This document shows positions 36,468 through 46,013 of a DNA stretch of 64,000 bases, one piece after another. The notes beneath the pieces were generated by a model that searched no databases, had not been told where the DNA came from, and saw nothing but the letters and a program-made list of their open reading frames with translations. Where the stretch lies: contig MEPU01000013.1 in NCBI GenBank assembly GCA_001771815.1, positions 1 through 64,000 of the forward strand, in the 5' to 3' direction. The translations under genes were made by a program, and so were the position numbers. This DNA is from Bdellovibrionales bacterium RIFCSPHIGHO2_01_FULL_40_29. Its GTDB lineage: Bacteria; Bdellovibrionota; Bdellovibrionia; Bdellovibrionales; Bdellovibrionaceae. The number at the start of each line of letters is the position of its first letter. Position 1 is the stretch's first letter.

Positions 36468-36615
36468 GTGATAAGTATATCGCAGTTTTCCATAAATTGA
36501 ATAAATCCTGGTCTTTAGGAAATTCTGGAGTGTTTCAAAATAAAACATATGTCCGTTTTCATTAAAATAACCTGGACGTTCGACTGATATCCACACTCAA
36601 TACTGATGGTAAATT

Positions 36616-37569
36616 TTAGAATCGATGCTTGTCAGGGTCAACCACTTGAATACGTTGATTCAATTTGGTTGGAATATTTTCTGGTAGATTTTCAAGGATT
36701 TCACTGGATAAAATACTGATCAAACGCTCTTTGAGGTGAGATTTTCGAAAAAGAATTCCGATTTTTCGACGGTAATTTGAAGCTCTGATCGGACGAAGTT
36801 GATTTTTTTTGATATTCATCGCGAGCAACTCGGGAACAAGGGTGAAACCATTTTCTTCATCCACGACGGTAAGCAGAGTTTGGATGCCGCCTTGAACAGT
36901 GGTTTTTTTGGATTTATCTTTTTGCCTTTCACAGATCGTTAAAATTTGGTCTCGAATACAATGCGAATCATCCATCAAAATAAGATTCTGATCTTGCAAA
37001 TCAGGAAAGCTCACGACCTCAGCATTGAGCAGATCATTGCCTTTACCCGCGTAAATCAGAAAACCTTCATAGAATAATGGCTTTTCGATCAAATACCCAG
37101 GGGCCGATGGCGGAGTCGACAATATGGCGCAATCCAGATCACCGGCTTCCAATTGTTTTAATAGCTGTTCTGTTCCACTCTCGGTGATTTCAATTTTCAC
37201 TAAAGGATATTTTTTTCGAAATGATTTTAGAAACAATGGAATCACAGATGGCGCAAGAGTGGGAATTAGCCCTATTTTTAAAGTACCTCGAACCTGATCA
37301 TTCCATGTATCAGCAATCTCAACCAGCCGCTCACATTCTGTCAGAATATTCTGGGCTTGATTGAGAAGTGCTTCACCAACTTCGGTGATTTGAATCGGAG
37401 TTTTACTACGATCAAAGAGCTTCGCTCCCATTTCGGATTCAAATTTTTGAATCGCTTCACTTAACGCGGGTTGCGACACATAGCACGCCTTCGCGGCCGC
37501 ATTGAACCCACCATGCTTTTTAAGGGCGAGCAAGTACTCGATTTGTCTAATGCTTATATTAATACTCAT
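36616..37569 (-). CDS. oxyR: OxyR peroxide-sensing LysR-type regulator
   Basis: A 317-residue protein with the LysR HTH (IRQIEYLLALKKHGGFNAAA, CYVSQPALSEAIQKFE) and the OxyR redox pair: HCIRDQILTIC gives Cys204 and Cys213, the same nine-residue spacing as E. coli Cys199/Cys208, flanked by the conserved DDSHCIRDQ context. Oxidation by H2O2 forms the disulfide and activates target genes. It is divergent from the ankyrin-katA operon with an OxyR half-operator between. ATG 37569 is chosen; the frame stays open to 37596. Confidence 0.93.
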   Translation of the reverse strand: MSINISIRQIEYLLALKKHGGFNAAAKACYVSQPALSEAIQKFESEMGAKLFDRSKTPIQITEVGEALLNQAQNILTECERLVEIADTWNDQVRGTLKIGLIPTLAPSVIPLFLKSFRKKYPLVKIEITESGTEQLLKQLEAGDLDCAILSTPPSAPGYLIEKPLFYEGFLIYAGKGNDLLNAEVVSFPDLQDQNLILMDDSHCIRDQILTICERQKDKSKKTTVQGGIQTLLTVVDEENGFTLVPELLAMNIKKNQLRPIRASNYRRKIGILFRKSHLKERLISILSSEILENLPENIPTKLNQRIQVVDPDKHRF

Positions 37570-37574
37570 TATTA

Positions 37575-37589
37575 ATAGGTTTAACCTAT
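37575..37589. promoter_or_regulatory. OxyR-type operator half-element
   Basis: ATAG-GTTTAAC-CTAT matches the OxyR element ATAGnTnnnAnCTAT at every fixed position and is palindromic. It begins 6 nt upstream of the oxyR start, so autorepression is likely, and lies 74 nt before the ankyrin gene. A second full element at the usual 7-nt spacing is not apparent on either side. Confidence 0.75.
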
Positions 37590-37662
37590 TAAGCAAAAGG
37601 AATCAAGTATTGGCTGAAAATCGAAAACCGTCCGAAGATATACATAACAACGGAGCGTAGAG

Positions 37663-38160
37663 ATGCGAAAGTACAGTGACTATATCAATCAAGAACCCAC
37701 CCTCGAGGATAAAGCCTTTATCGCCGCACGCAAAGGTGATGAGAATTTTTTTACAACTCTGCCAGCAACAACACGACAGGAGGTTTTGGCATTGGTCAAT
37801 TCTCGTGGATACTCAGTACTGATGTTAGCTGCCTATCATGGACATACAGATTTGGTGAAAACATTTTTGTCGTGGGGAGCCAACCCCAATGACACAGACT
37901 TTGGTGGCAATTCAGTTTTAATGGGCGTTTGCTTTAAAGGCCATACCAATATTATAAGTCTACTCTTGTCAGCAGGAGCTAATCCTGAATTAAAAAATGA
38001 AAAGGGGCAAACTGCGATTCTTTTTGCTCAGATGTTTGGGCGTCAAGAAGCTCTCATTCTTTTACAGTCTCAGATCCCCGCCACCTCTCTTGGAAAATTT
38101 AAAGCTTGGATGTCTTTTTTAAAACTTAATTATAACAATGAAAGGAAAAACCATGTCTAA
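37663..38160 (+). CDS. ankyrin-repeat protein of the catalase operon (AnkB-like)
   Basis: A 165-residue protein with at least two full ankyrin repeats ([20 protein letters not shown] then [32 protein letters not shown] then [11 protein letters not shown]) and a third partial one. In Pseudomonas aeruginosa an ankyrin protein (AnkB) is encoded with catalase KatB and is needed for full catalase activity; here the ankyrin gene comes first and overlaps katA by 8 nt. No signal peptide is seen, so it is probably cytoplasmic. GGAG precedes ATG 37663. Confidence 0.9.
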   Translation: MRKYSDYINQEPTLEDKAFIAARKGDENFFTTLPATTRQEVLALVNSRGYSVLMLAAYHGHTDLVKTFLSWGANPNDTDFGGNSVLMGVCFKGHTNIISLLLSAGANPELKNEKGQTAILFAQMFGRQEALILLQSQIPATSLGKFKAWMSFLKLNYNNERKNHV

Positions 38161-39586
38161 AAAAACACTCACTACTGCTGGGGGCCATCCCGTCAGCGAA
38201 AATCAGCATTCTTTAACAGCGGGTCCCCGCGGCCCCGTTTTGATTCAAGATATGCATTTGATCGAAAAACTGGCGCACTTCAATCGTGAACGAGTGCCCG
38301 AACGAGTTGTTCATGCTAAAGGTTCCGGGGCATACGGAACTTTTACGGTGACCAACGATATTACAAAATATTCTCGAGCCTCAGTTTTTTCTAGCGTTAA
38401 AAAAACCACAGATATTTTTATTCGCTTTTCAACTGTCGCCGGCGAAAAAGGCTCTGCAGATACCGAAAGAGACCCGCGAGGATTCGCGATCAAATTTTAC
38501 ACCGAGGAAGGTATTTGGGATATTGTCGGTAACAATACGCCTGTGTTTTTTGAACGAGATCCTTTGAAATTTCCTGACTTTATTCATTCACAAAAAAGAG
38601 ATCCACAAACAGGTTATAAAATCGCGCGTCGCATGTGGGATTACTGGGCCAAGGCTCCGGAAGCGCTTCATCAGATCACGACATTGTTCAGTGATCGTGG
38701 ATTGCCGGATGGTTATCGTTTTATGCACGGATTTGGATCTCATACTTTTTCATTTTGGAATAAAAATGGTGAAAGATTTTGGGTGAAGTTTCATATGAAA
38801 TCAATGCAAGGAATTAAAAATCTATCACCCGAAAAAGCCGCTGAGTTAGCAGGAACAGATCCCGATTACGCAGGTCGCGATTTGTTTGACGCCATTGAGC
38901 GCGGCGACTATCCAAGATGGAAAATGCAAGTGCAAATCATGCCCGAGTTGGATGCGGACTCTTATCACTTGAATCCTTTTGATCTCACCAAAGTTTGGCC
39001 ACACAAGGATTATCCATTGATTGATGTTGGTATTCTCGAACTCAATCGTAATCCTCTGAATTATTTTGCTGAAGTGGAGCAGTCGGCCTTTTCTCCAGCC
39101 AATTTGCCACCCGGAATTGGCGCGTCTCCGGATAAGATGCTGCAAGCTCGATTGTTTGCATATCCCGATGCTCATCGCTATCGCATCGGAACCAACTATC
39201 AGCAGCTTCCCGTGAATCGACCTAAAAATTCAGTGGCCAACTATCAATTTGATGGGGCCATGCGCTTTGATGGCAACACGATTTCAAAAGACAACTACGA
39301 ACCCAACGGTTTCGAAGGCCCTGTGCAAGATGAGAATTTTGCAGAGCCACCGCTTAGAATCATTGGAGCTATCGATCGACACAATCAGCACGCAGGCAAT
39401 GACGAGTACACCCAAGCTGGCGATTTATTTCGCTTGCTGTCTTCTGAAGAACAAGAGCGAATGACTTCAGTTATTGCCGCGACGATGAAAGGTCTTCCCG
39501 AGTCAATCATCAAACCCAACATCGATAATTTTAAACGCTGCGATCCCAAATACGGTGCCTTGATTGAAAAGAAATGGCAAAAGTAG
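38153..39586 (+). CDS. katA: monofunctional haem catalase
   Basis: A 477-residue small-subunit (clade 3-like) catalase splitting H2O2. The active-site region [14 protein letters not shown] (catalytic His), [20 protein letters not shown], the Asn-containing GNNTPVFF, and the proximal haem Tyr in [14 protein letters not shown] are present. Start ATG 38153 is preceded by AAAGGA; the ORF's earlier ATG at 38138 contains this ribosome site. Expected OxyR-induced expression follows from the operator at 37575-37589. Confidence 0.96.
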   Translation: MSKKTLTTAGGHPVSENQHSLTAGPRGPVLIQDMHLIEKLAHFNRERVPERVVHAKGSGAYGTFTVTNDITKYSRASVFSSVKKTTDIFIRFSTVAGEKGSADTERDPRGFAIKFYTEEGIWDIVGNNTPVFFERDPLKFPDFIHSQKRDPQTGYKIARRMWDYWAKAPEALHQITTLFSDRGLPDGYRFMHGFGSHTFSFWNKNGERFWVKFHMKSMQGIKNLSPEKAAELAGTDPDYAGRDLFDAIERGDYPRWKMQVQIMPELDADSYHLNPFDLTKVWPHKDYPLIDVGILELNRNPLNYFAEVEQSAFSPANLPPGIGASPDKMLQARLFAYPDAHRYRIGTNYQQLPVNRPKNSVANYQFDGAMRFDGNTISKDNYEPNGFEGPVQDENFAEPPLRIIGAIDRHNQHAGNDEYTQAGDLFRLLSSEEQERMTSVIAATMKGLPESIIKPNIDNFKRCDPKYGALIEKKWQK

Positions 39587-39606
39587 AAATTTGGAAAGGA
39601 AAAGTT

Positions 39607-39774
39607 ATGAAACAAATGAAGGAAATGGCTCTTAGTATTAAGAACGATGGGCTCAGGGCTTCATTCAAACGCTATGGCTGGCGCTTATTTTCCCTTGTGG
39701 TCGCGTACTACTTAGTGCGCGACACCTCGCTTTACATTGTGATTCCTTATCTTGTTGCATCTGCATGGTTATAA
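39607..39774 (+). CDS. small membrane protein downstream of katA
   Basis: A 55-residue protein (ATG 39607, AAAGGA upstream) with a basic amphipathic start (SIKNDGLRASFKRYGWRLFS) and a hydrophobic C-terminal half (~28-55, VVAYYLVRDTSLYIVIPYLV). It follows katA by 20 nt and so probably shares its OxyR control. Function unknown; no signal peptide. Confidence 0.65.
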   Translation: MKQMKEMALSIKNDGLRASFKRYGWRLFSLVVAYYLVRDTSLYIVIPYLVASAWL

Positions 39775-39788
39775 CTTCTGGCCATATC

Positions 39789-40526
39789 TTAAGTCTTCGC
39801 TTTGATAGACTGCCTAAATGGTGATTCCCAAGGTCGTAAAGCAGCCAACAAACCGAATTCGATGCTATCCGAATTCTTTGACTCAACTTCACTTTCGATT
39901 TTCATTTCATTTATAAGTTTATCAATTTTAGCTTTATAGCGAATGGCACTAGATGGGCTTAAACGGTACAAAACGAAACGAAAATGCTCTTGCGTGATAT
40001 TTTTAAAAGAATGGTTTAAAAAATTTGTTTTTGCCTCTCTTATTAAAATTTTGCCTAATGGACCGTCTTTTCCCAAGCGCGTGCGGTTGCCAGATAGAAA
40101 TTTGATTTTATTATTTGAATGCAATTCGATTAAACCCAAATGATCCAGTTTTAATAACAATTTTTGAATTTCTGAACTCGTAATAATATATTTTTTTTCG
40201 ATTTGCCTTATCCCAAGACCATCACCCAGTAATTTCCAAAAATGATAAAGTCGCAAGTCTTTGGAAAATTCCATCTCATGCGCCGGGGATATCGTTTGGT
40301 CCGTGGTTTCCAGATCAAATGGGGACAATTTAATTAATTCAGAAAAACTGATGCTCATCAATTCACACGCTTGCTCGATACGTTCTAAAGTTAAATCTTT
40401 TTCACTCATGATTCGCTTCACCGAAGCTTCGGATAATTGCCATTTTAAACCTAGGGCCTTGTACGTTATGCCTCTGGATTTGAGATTGCTTTTTAATGTA
40501 GTCACCAAAGTAGCTGTTCCTGACAT
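39789..40526 (-). CDS. XRE-type regulator with C-terminal winged-helix-like domain
   Basis: A 245-residue protein with an N-terminal HTH (KSRGITYKALGLKWQLSEAS, VKRIMSEKDLTLERIEQACE), then a region like the TIGR02147/DUF4423 regulators abundant in Bdellovibrio (FWKLLGDGLGIRQIEKKYII, LDHLGLIELHSNNKIKF). Those proteins act as dimeric DNA-binding regulators of unknown regulons. Palindromic repeats immediately upstream (40546-40582) suggest autoregulation. It is convergent with the katA operon. Confidence 0.8.
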   Translation of the reverse strand: MSGTATLVTTLKSNLKSRGITYKALGLKWQLSEASVKRIMSEKDLTLERIEQACELMSISFSELIKLSPFDLETTDQTISPAHEMEFSKDLRLYHFWKLLGDGLGIRQIEKKYIITSSEIQKLLLKLDHLGLIELHSNNKIKFLSGNRTRLGKDGPLGKILIREAKTNFLNHSFKNITQEHFRFVLYRLSPSSAIRYKAKIDKLINEMKIESEVESKNSDSIEFGLLAALRPWESPFRQSIKAKT

Positions 40527-40545
40527 CGTCTTACCCCCTAATATA

Positions 40546-40582
40546 GATAGTATTATATATTAATACTTCAATTGATAGTATT
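40546..40582. promoter_or_regulatory. palindrome and direct repeat, probable operator of the XRE gene
   Basis: AGTATTA-TATAT-TAATACT (40549-40567) is a perfect 7-bp dyad, and GATAGTATT is present twice as a direct repeat (40546-40554 and 40574-40582, 28 nt apart). Lies 20 to 56 nt before the XRE start and just upstream of the small ORF at 40631. Confidence 0.5.
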
Positions 40583-40630
40583 GAAATATTAGACCTGGCT
40601 AGCCGATAATAAATCAAGAAAGGTGGTTCC

Positions 40631-40789
40631 ATGAAAAAACTAAAAACCACATTCAATAAGGCCCACACGATTTTTTGTGAACTGGTGCTGAAGCAGTGTT
40701 GTGCTATGGAAAAATCAGTGGTCGATTATAAAATAGCTATCGAGGACATCCGCATGAAATCTTATGAAATTCGTAGGTTCAATTTTTGA
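40631..40789 (+). CDS. small ORF, 52 aa
   Basis: ATG 40631 with AAAGGTGG upstream encodes 52 residues starting MKKLKTTFNKAHTIFCELVL, ending at TGA 40787-40789. It has three Cys, two adjacent (KQCCAME), a mostly helical and charged composition, and no membrane segment. It diverges from the XRE gene with the repeats between, so both may share control. Coding status rests on the ribosome site and context only. Confidence 0.4.
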   Translation: MKKLKTTFNKAHTIFCELVLKQCCAMEKSVVDYKIAIEDIRMKSYEIRRFNF

Positions 40790-40837
40790 AATGCGATTAT
40801 TTATGTTGCACAATTTTGAAAAACGCTTTCGGCAGCA

Positions 40838-41782
40838 TTATCGGAGGGACTCAACCCTTGTCTTCTTGTACAGATTTTGGATCTCTTGCCCGGTTCCAAA
40901 TGCCGTGCCTGGATGAGATAAGGTTGCTGCTGCCGCGGCAAGGCCCCATCGTAAAATATCATGATCAGATTTATTTTTCAGGAAAAATTGCGCCGCCATT
41001 GCTCCAACCATAGAATCACCAGCACCAACAGTGGACTTAACTTTTACTCTAGGAATGCGCCCAAAGTATGCTCCGTTTTTTGTCACCAACAAAGCACCTC
41101 CTTCAACTGAAGAAATACACACGTAGGGAACTTTCGTTAGTAATTTTTTTGCCTTCCAGTGAACCGATCGAATGCTTTTCACTTTTGAATCAGTGATCTC
41201 ATGAAACTCCGCAAGATTTGGTTTGATAAAGTGAGGTCGTTCAAGAAGCAGTTCCCGTAAAATCTTTCCTGGACAATCAACAATACATGGAATGTTTCTT
41301 TTCTGGGAAATCCTCATAATCTTTTTGACATCTGAAATTCGAAATCCATCGGGCAAAGATCCTCCGATGATCAAAATCTCAATACCGTTATTTTTTTCAA
41401 TCAATTTGAATAAGGTCAGTTTTTCACTTGATAAAATCTCGGGACCGGGGAAAGTCAAACGAGTTTGCTGGTGGTCCTTTCGATTTGAGACCGCGACACA
41501 TATACGTGAATGTCCCTTGATTGAAACAAACTCATTTTTTACGTTCTCTTGATTCAATAGAAATTTAATCTCTTCTCCAACACTGCCACCAATAAATCCA
41601 CTGGCCACGGTTGGAATTCGCAATCGTGTTAATATTCGTGCCGCATTGACTCCATTTCCACCGGGTGATTTGGTTTGATCATGAACGTAGCTCTTTTCGT
41701 TGGGTTTTATTTGTTCAACAATTCCACCCAAATCAAGAGTTGGACTAGGAGTGAACGTAAAAACGTATGGTTTCATCAACAA
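40838..41782 (-). CDS. pfkB: PfkB-family sugar kinase (6-phosphofructokinase 2/1-phosphofructokinase type)
   Basis: A ~314-residue ribokinase-fold enzyme. The substrate-end motif KSPGGNGVNAARILTRL, the FPGPEIL segment, PHFIKPNLAEF and the ATP/anion-hole motif TVGAGDSMVGAMAAQF (catalytic Asp) are all present. It phosphorylates fructose-6-phosphate, tagatose-phosphate or fructose-1-phosphate. GGAG lies five bases before TTG 41782; ATG 41776 is an alternative start. It overlaps the histidine kinase gene by 7 nt. Confidence 0.87.
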   Translation of the reverse strand: MLMKPYVFTFTPSPTLDLGGIVEQIKPNEKSYVHDQTKSPGGNGVNAARILTRLRIPTVASGFIGGSVGEEIKFLLNQENVKNEFVSIKGHSRICVAVSNRKDHQQTRLTFPGPEILSSEKLTLFKLIEKNNGIEILIIGGSLPDGFRISDVKKIMRISQKRNIPCIVDCPGKILRELLLERPHFIKPNLAEFHEITDSKVKSIRSVHWKAKKLLTKVPYVCISSVEGGALLVTKNGAYFGRIPRVKVKSTVGAGDSMVGAMAAQFFLKNKSDHDILRWGLAAAAATLSHPGTAFGTGQEIQNLYKKTRVESLR

Positions 41783-43382
41783 TTGAACTCCAATTGAATT
41801 TCAGATTCTAAGTTTTTCTTAGAATCTGAATGTGTCACTTCACCATTAGGAAGTGTGAAATAAAAAGTGGCACCTTCTCCTTGCTGACTTTCAACTCCAA
41901 TTCGACCTCCGTGTGACTCAACAATACCCTTTGCGATCGACAAACCCAATCCCGTCCCCAGTTTCGCAGTTTTTTTCTCTTGCCAAAATCTGCAAAACAC
42001 ATGCGGTAGATTTTCTTCAGAAATTCCAGGCCCATCATCTTTAACCGAGAAAAAAATGCTCCCGTCATTGACTGAAACCGAAATTTTCACCACTCCCATT
42101 TCAGAAGAAAACTTAATGGCGTTACTGAGAAGATTCGAAAGAACTTGAATAATTCGATCACCATCACAATTCAACTCCGGTAAATTGGGTTGAATTTCAG
42201 TTCGAATGTGGATTTTTTTCTGTTTAGCGTGATGTCGGGCTAGCTCAACACTTCCCAAGACAAGCGAAGATATGCTTTTGAAACTTTTTTCAATTGTGAG
42301 AGTACCGGATTGAATTTTTGCAAAATCCAAAAGATCACTGATCAAACGTTCCATCTGATGAACCGATCGAGCAATAGCGTCGTTTGCCAGGTGTTTGTAT
42401 TTGTCCATTTCGCCGCAATCATCGCTAAGAATTTCATTAAAGCCCTTAATAACACCAAGCGGATTTTTGAGGTCATGAGCAACAACTGCAAGAACCTCTT
42501 CACGAAGGCGAACTGCTTTTTTGCTTCAGAATAAAGCCATCCATTGTCGATGTTTATGGAAGATCGACCAGCAAAAAGCTCTGCAAAAGCCAAATCCTGA
42601 GCAGAGTATTTTTTTGGTCTTTTGTGAGCGAACAGTATGACCCCCATACGCTTTCCCCGTGCTTGCATTGGAGCTGTGATATAAGATTGAATTTGAAAGC
42701 ATTTTAAAACCTCATCCGTACCGAAACTTTCATCAAGATATAGAGAAGAAATACTGCGACCTTGCAACACAGAATTGAGTAATTCTGTGTCGACGCCAGC
42801 GATGGCCCTTGTCACCAAGCGAGAACCTTCGAAAACCTGAACAATGCAGATGTCACAAAAACTCGGTATGGCAACAGACGCCAGGCGATTAATTCGATCG
42901 TCGTAATCAACAGTTTCAGCAAGAACCGCACTCGCATCTGCAAGTAAACGCTGCTGCATTTCAATCTTTTTGAATGCACTGACATCGCGAATAAATGCAG
43001 TCGTAACAAAACCACGGTTCGTTTCTAGCGGCGTTAGCGAAATATCGATAGCAAATTCTTCTCCACACTTCCGTCGTCCATATAGCGCTTTATTGCGCCC
43101 CATCGGTCGGGCTATGGGGTGATCGATGTATTGTTGGCGCTGATGGACATGCGAATTCCTGAAACGCTCCGGCAGTAGAACTTCTATTGTTTGGTCAATA
43201 AGTTCACCATTCGAATAACCAAACATTTCTTCTGCGCACTCGTTGACGTGTTCAATTTTTCCACCTGGCCCAATAATCAGGATCGATTCGGTGACACCCT
43301 CAATAAGTTCTTGGAACATTTTATCGACTTCAAGGGGCGTCTCTTCATGCAATTTTAACCGATCTAAAGAATTTAAAATCAT
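41776..43382 (-). CDS. PAS-GAF histidine kinase read through a -1 frameshift
   Basis: Frame 1 (ATG 43382, AAGGTGAG upstream) encodes a PAS domain (FQELIEGVTESILIIGPGGK, GRRKCGEEFAIDISLT), a coiled linker and a GAF domain (YDDRINRLASVAIPSFCDIC ... GVILFAH). At 42516-42522 the mRNA reads GC-A-AAA-AAG-CAG. Without shifting, the frame runs 46 more unrelated codons and stops near 42342 (346 aa). A -1 shift there continues exactly into HisKA (VVAHDLKNPLGVI, the phospho-His), the N box (NLLSNAIKFS), DDGPGIS and GTGLGLSIA of HATPase_c, giving 535 aa. Full kinase function therefore needs the shift, or the base is an error or mutation. pfkB follows with a 7-nt overlap. Confidence 0.85.
42516..42522 (-). 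promoter_or_regulatory. dnaX-like slippery heptamer A-AAA-AAG
   Basis: On the coding (minus) strand A-AAA-AAG sits in the X-XXY-YYZ register of the PAS-GAF frame (GCA AAA AAG CAG). This is the heptamer used for -1 frameshifting in E. coli dnaX. Re-pairing by -1 leads to GCA GTT CGC CTT, the correct kinase frame. I could not identify a convincing stimulatory stem-loop or upstream Shine-Dalgarno. Confidence 0.6.
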
Positions 43383-43663
43383 ATACTCACCTTTTTGAGA
43401 ATAATGATCCAATCCTCAGACCAAACTTGAGAACATAGTTGTTGTCTCCCTCTTGAGCAAAGCTGGTGCCAATCATCGTATGATGAAGCGCAAAAACATT
43501 GATATATTGATTAAATATAGTTGAAGCATTTAAATATGAAGAAATTTCAATCTTCACACTCTTTCACATTAAATTGCGGATTGAAGGCAGAGCCTAAATG
43601 AAAAAAGTTTGAGACTTTTTGTGCGACGCCTGAGACAAATTGGCAAAAAAAAGATTTCCCTTC

Positions 43664-44437
43664 CTATTGTGCGATCCAACCTCCATCAACGACCATAGGA
43701 TGACCAGTAATGAATGAAGAGCTGTCTGAACACAGCCAGAGTGCCGCTGCTGCAATTTCATCGGGCTCACCAACTCGACCAATAGGCTCGCTCTCTACCA
43801 ATTGTTTTTTGACTTGAGCTTCACTGTGAACGAAGCGTTCGACCATTGGAGTTTGAATAACTCCTGGGCAAATTGCATTGACCCTAATATTTTGTTTAGC
43901 GTACTCAAGGGCCGCTGTTTTTGTTAATCCGATCACACCATGCTTACTAGCGACATAAGCAGGGCTTCCGGGAAAACCAATGAGGCCAGCAATGGAAGAG
44001 CAATTAACAATAGAGCCACGCCCTTGCTTAAGCATTTGCGGTATTTGATATTTCATGCAAAGCCAAACACCTTTCAGATTGATATCAATGACTCGATTCC
44101 AATTTTCTACTGAGCACTCTGGCGTAAATGCTTGCTCACCCTCAATGCCTGCATTGTTAAAAGCGAAATCCAAACTTCCAAAATTCTTTACTGTTTCTTG
44201 GATCGCTTTTTGAACCTCGTCATCACGAGAAACATCGCACTTAGTGAATTGGGCTTGCCCACCAGATGCCCTGATTATTTCAACGATTTGCAATCCAGCA
44301 TCCTCGTTGACATCCGCAATTGCAACCTGAGCATTATTTTTTCCAAACGCAAGTGCCGTCGCCCTACCTATGCCACTTGAAGCTCCGGTTATAAATGCAA
44401 CTGATTTTTGAAAATCATATTCTACTGGATGTTTCAT
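43664..44437 (-). CDS. SDR family NAD(P)-dependent oxidoreductase
   Basis: A 257-residue classical short-chain dehydrogenase: cofactor motif FITGASSGIGRATALAFG, Asp in IADVNED (NAD preference likely), FNNAGIEG, the Ser of NCSSIAG and the catalytic YVASK, then ICPGVIQTPM. Substrate unknown. GGAG lies five bases before ATG 44437; the open frame upstream lacks a site. Part of the stress-type cluster with BON and host-attachment-like genes. Confidence 0.92.
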   Translation of the reverse strand: MKHPVEYDFQKSVAFITGASSGIGRATALAFGKNNAQVAIADVNEDAGLQIVEIIRASGGQAQFTKCDVSRDDEVQKAIQETVKNFGSLDFAFNNAGIEGEQAFTPECSVENWNRVIDINLKGVWLCMKYQIPQMLKQGRGSIVNCSSIAGLIGFPGSPAYVASKHGVIGLTKTAALEYAKQNIRVNAICPGVIQTPMVERFVHSEAQVKKQLVESEPIGRVGEPDEIAAAALWLCSDSSSFITGHPMVVDGGWIAQ

Positions 44438-44516
44438 TGTTTCTCCACGTGGCAAAAAAGGCCACTAATACCACATTAAAAAATTTGGCTCTCTTTGAAA
44501 AAAACACTTCTTTCTC

Positions 44517-45173
44517 TTAGTTTGTTATATGCAGGTTGTTTTCTATGCTTGTAACGCCCGGTGCACTCCATGCGGCCCACTTTGCGTCATTCATTTCAGT
44601 AAATGAGTGAACTGTGCCAGATAAGATGACTTTGCTCCCTCGGACATCAACAGCAATGCGCCGAGCTTCACGCTCAGCCTCTCGCTTGAGTGCTTCTTCA
44701 ATCTTTTGCTTCACTACGTCAGGTTGGACTTTTTTAGCCTTGATCGTTATATTATTTGAGACTCCATTGACTCCAGTTAAACCGCGAATACAACTTTCAG
44801 TTGCTGTTCTTTGATAATCCCACTCAACCTCGCCCGATAATTCAACCCAGCCATCCTCAACACTAGCCTTTACCAGATCATCGGGAACCTGAACATTCCA
44901 CTTAAATTGATTAACAATGGCTTTGGCGATATCCTGATCGTCTCTTTTATATGATCCGGGTAATTTGACCTCAATTTTTTCAACAACGACTTTCACACCA
45001 GAGACCCGCTGCGCAGCTTTCTCAGCCGCAGATTTCTCAATATAACTGGGAATAGTTCCAGAAAGTGTTACAATTCCATCAGATACAGCGACTCCAATGT
45101 GTTCATGCGTCACACTCGGGTCCCATTTTAATTCTTTCATAATATCTGTTTGAATTTGTGAATCTGTTTTCAT
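44517..45173 (-). CDS. three-BON-domain protein
   Basis: A 218-residue protein without signal peptide, made of three BON domains (~2-70 VAVSDGIVTLSGTIPSYIEK; ~78-145 ASVEDGWVELSGEVEWDYQR; ~150-218 VDVRGSKVILSGTVHSFTEM). BON domains bind membranes or other surfaces; multi-BON cytoplasmic-type proteins are often induced in stress. AAGGAG precedes ATG 45173. It lies between SDR and host-attachment-like genes. Confidence 0.9.
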   Translation of the reverse strand: MKTDSQIQTDIMKELKWDPSVTHEHIGVAVSDGIVTLSGTIPSYIEKSAAEKAAQRVSGVKVVVEKIEVKLPGSYKRDDQDIAKAIVNQFKWNVQVPDDLVKASVEDGWVELSGEVEWDYQRTATESCIRGLTGVNGVSNNITIKAKKVQPDVVKQKIEEALKREAEREARRIAVDVRGSKVILSGTVHSFTEMNDAKWAAWSAPGVTSIENNLHITN

Positions 45174-45358
45174 TTTTGGTTCTCCTTTTTTGCGCAAGAA
45201 CACAAATCATCTTGCGATTATACGATTCGCGATTGCATAAAATAAGCCATCAGCACCAACAATAAAATGATGCTAATGGTTGTCTCCTTAGCGATTTTAT
45301 AAAATCAAGACGGTATAGATTTTGCTCGGTGATAGATGTTTATCAACCGGAGGTCGTT

Positions 45359-45823
45359 GTGCATTGGTACGTTGTTGCAAGTCAAAAAGAGGTGAGGATT
45401 TTCGTCAAAACATTAAAAAGACAACAGCTAAAGATTTTTAAAACACTGACAAATCTACTCGGAGGAGAAAAAAGACGAGCCTTAATAAGAAAGCAAGCCG
45501 GGCAAGGGGTCAAGTCTATAGGTCATATTGGATCTATACATTACTCTGTGCCAAAGCGACACGATCCACACGAAGATGCGGTGATTCAATTTGCAAGGGA
45601 AATCACACAATTTCTTGAAAAAGAAAAACTCAAAAAGAGTTTTGAATCGCTGTCAATAATAGCTGAGCCACATCTACTTGGTAAGATAAGGACAGAAATG
45701 AGTGACGATCTGAAAACCTCAGTCACTCACTGGATTAAAAAAGACTTGCAGAAAACTCCAAAAAACAAGCTTGTCGGCATTTTACTACCCAAAGAATCCC
45801 AGAAAACCGCTTCTGCTTGGTAG
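45359..45823 (+). CDS. host-attachment-protein family (baeRF-like)
   Basis: The start is GTG 45359, with GGAGG five bases upstream; the frame extends ten codons further without site. The 154-residue protein begins MHWYVVASQKEVRIFVKTLK and has HDPHEDAVIQFAREITQFLE and SLSIIAEPHLLGKIRTEMSD, the pattern of the host attachment (AtsE-like) family, distant relatives of eukaryotic release factor 1. Name reflects an early report on plant attachment; the biochemical role is unknown. It diverges from the BON gene. Confidence 0.8.
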   Translation: MHWYVVASQKEVRIFVKTLKRQQLKIFKTLTNLLGGEKRRALIRKQAGQGVKSIGHIGSIHYSVPKRHDPHEDAVIQFAREITQFLEKEKLKKSFESLSIIAEPHLLGKIRTEMSDDLKTSVTHWIKKDLQKTPKNKLVGILLPKESQKTASAW

Positions 45824-46013
45824 TTAGCAACGCAGTTCTGGGGATCTTTCAATTTCAGCAAAGATGAATTAGGTGGGTATATTCTTCTACTGTCAGGGTA
45901 ATTTTCACCGTAGGCTCAACCCAAAACCTATCAGCACTAATCACCGACTTGGCACAACCTTTGATGTTTTCGTTGATTATAAAATATAAATCAACAATCA
46001 ATAAGGAGTAAAG

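Noticed and set aside
42342-42515. Tail of the PAS-GAF frame as a real C-terminus
   Set aside because: The ~46 codons after the slippery site resemble no domain, while the other frame encodes a perfect HisKA over the same DNA; it is used only if no shift occurs.
43383-43663. Small gene in the 281-nt gap upstream of the PAS-GAF kinase
   Set aside because: Only very short frames without ribosome sites; probably the kinase promoter region, in which I see no clear -35/-10 pair.
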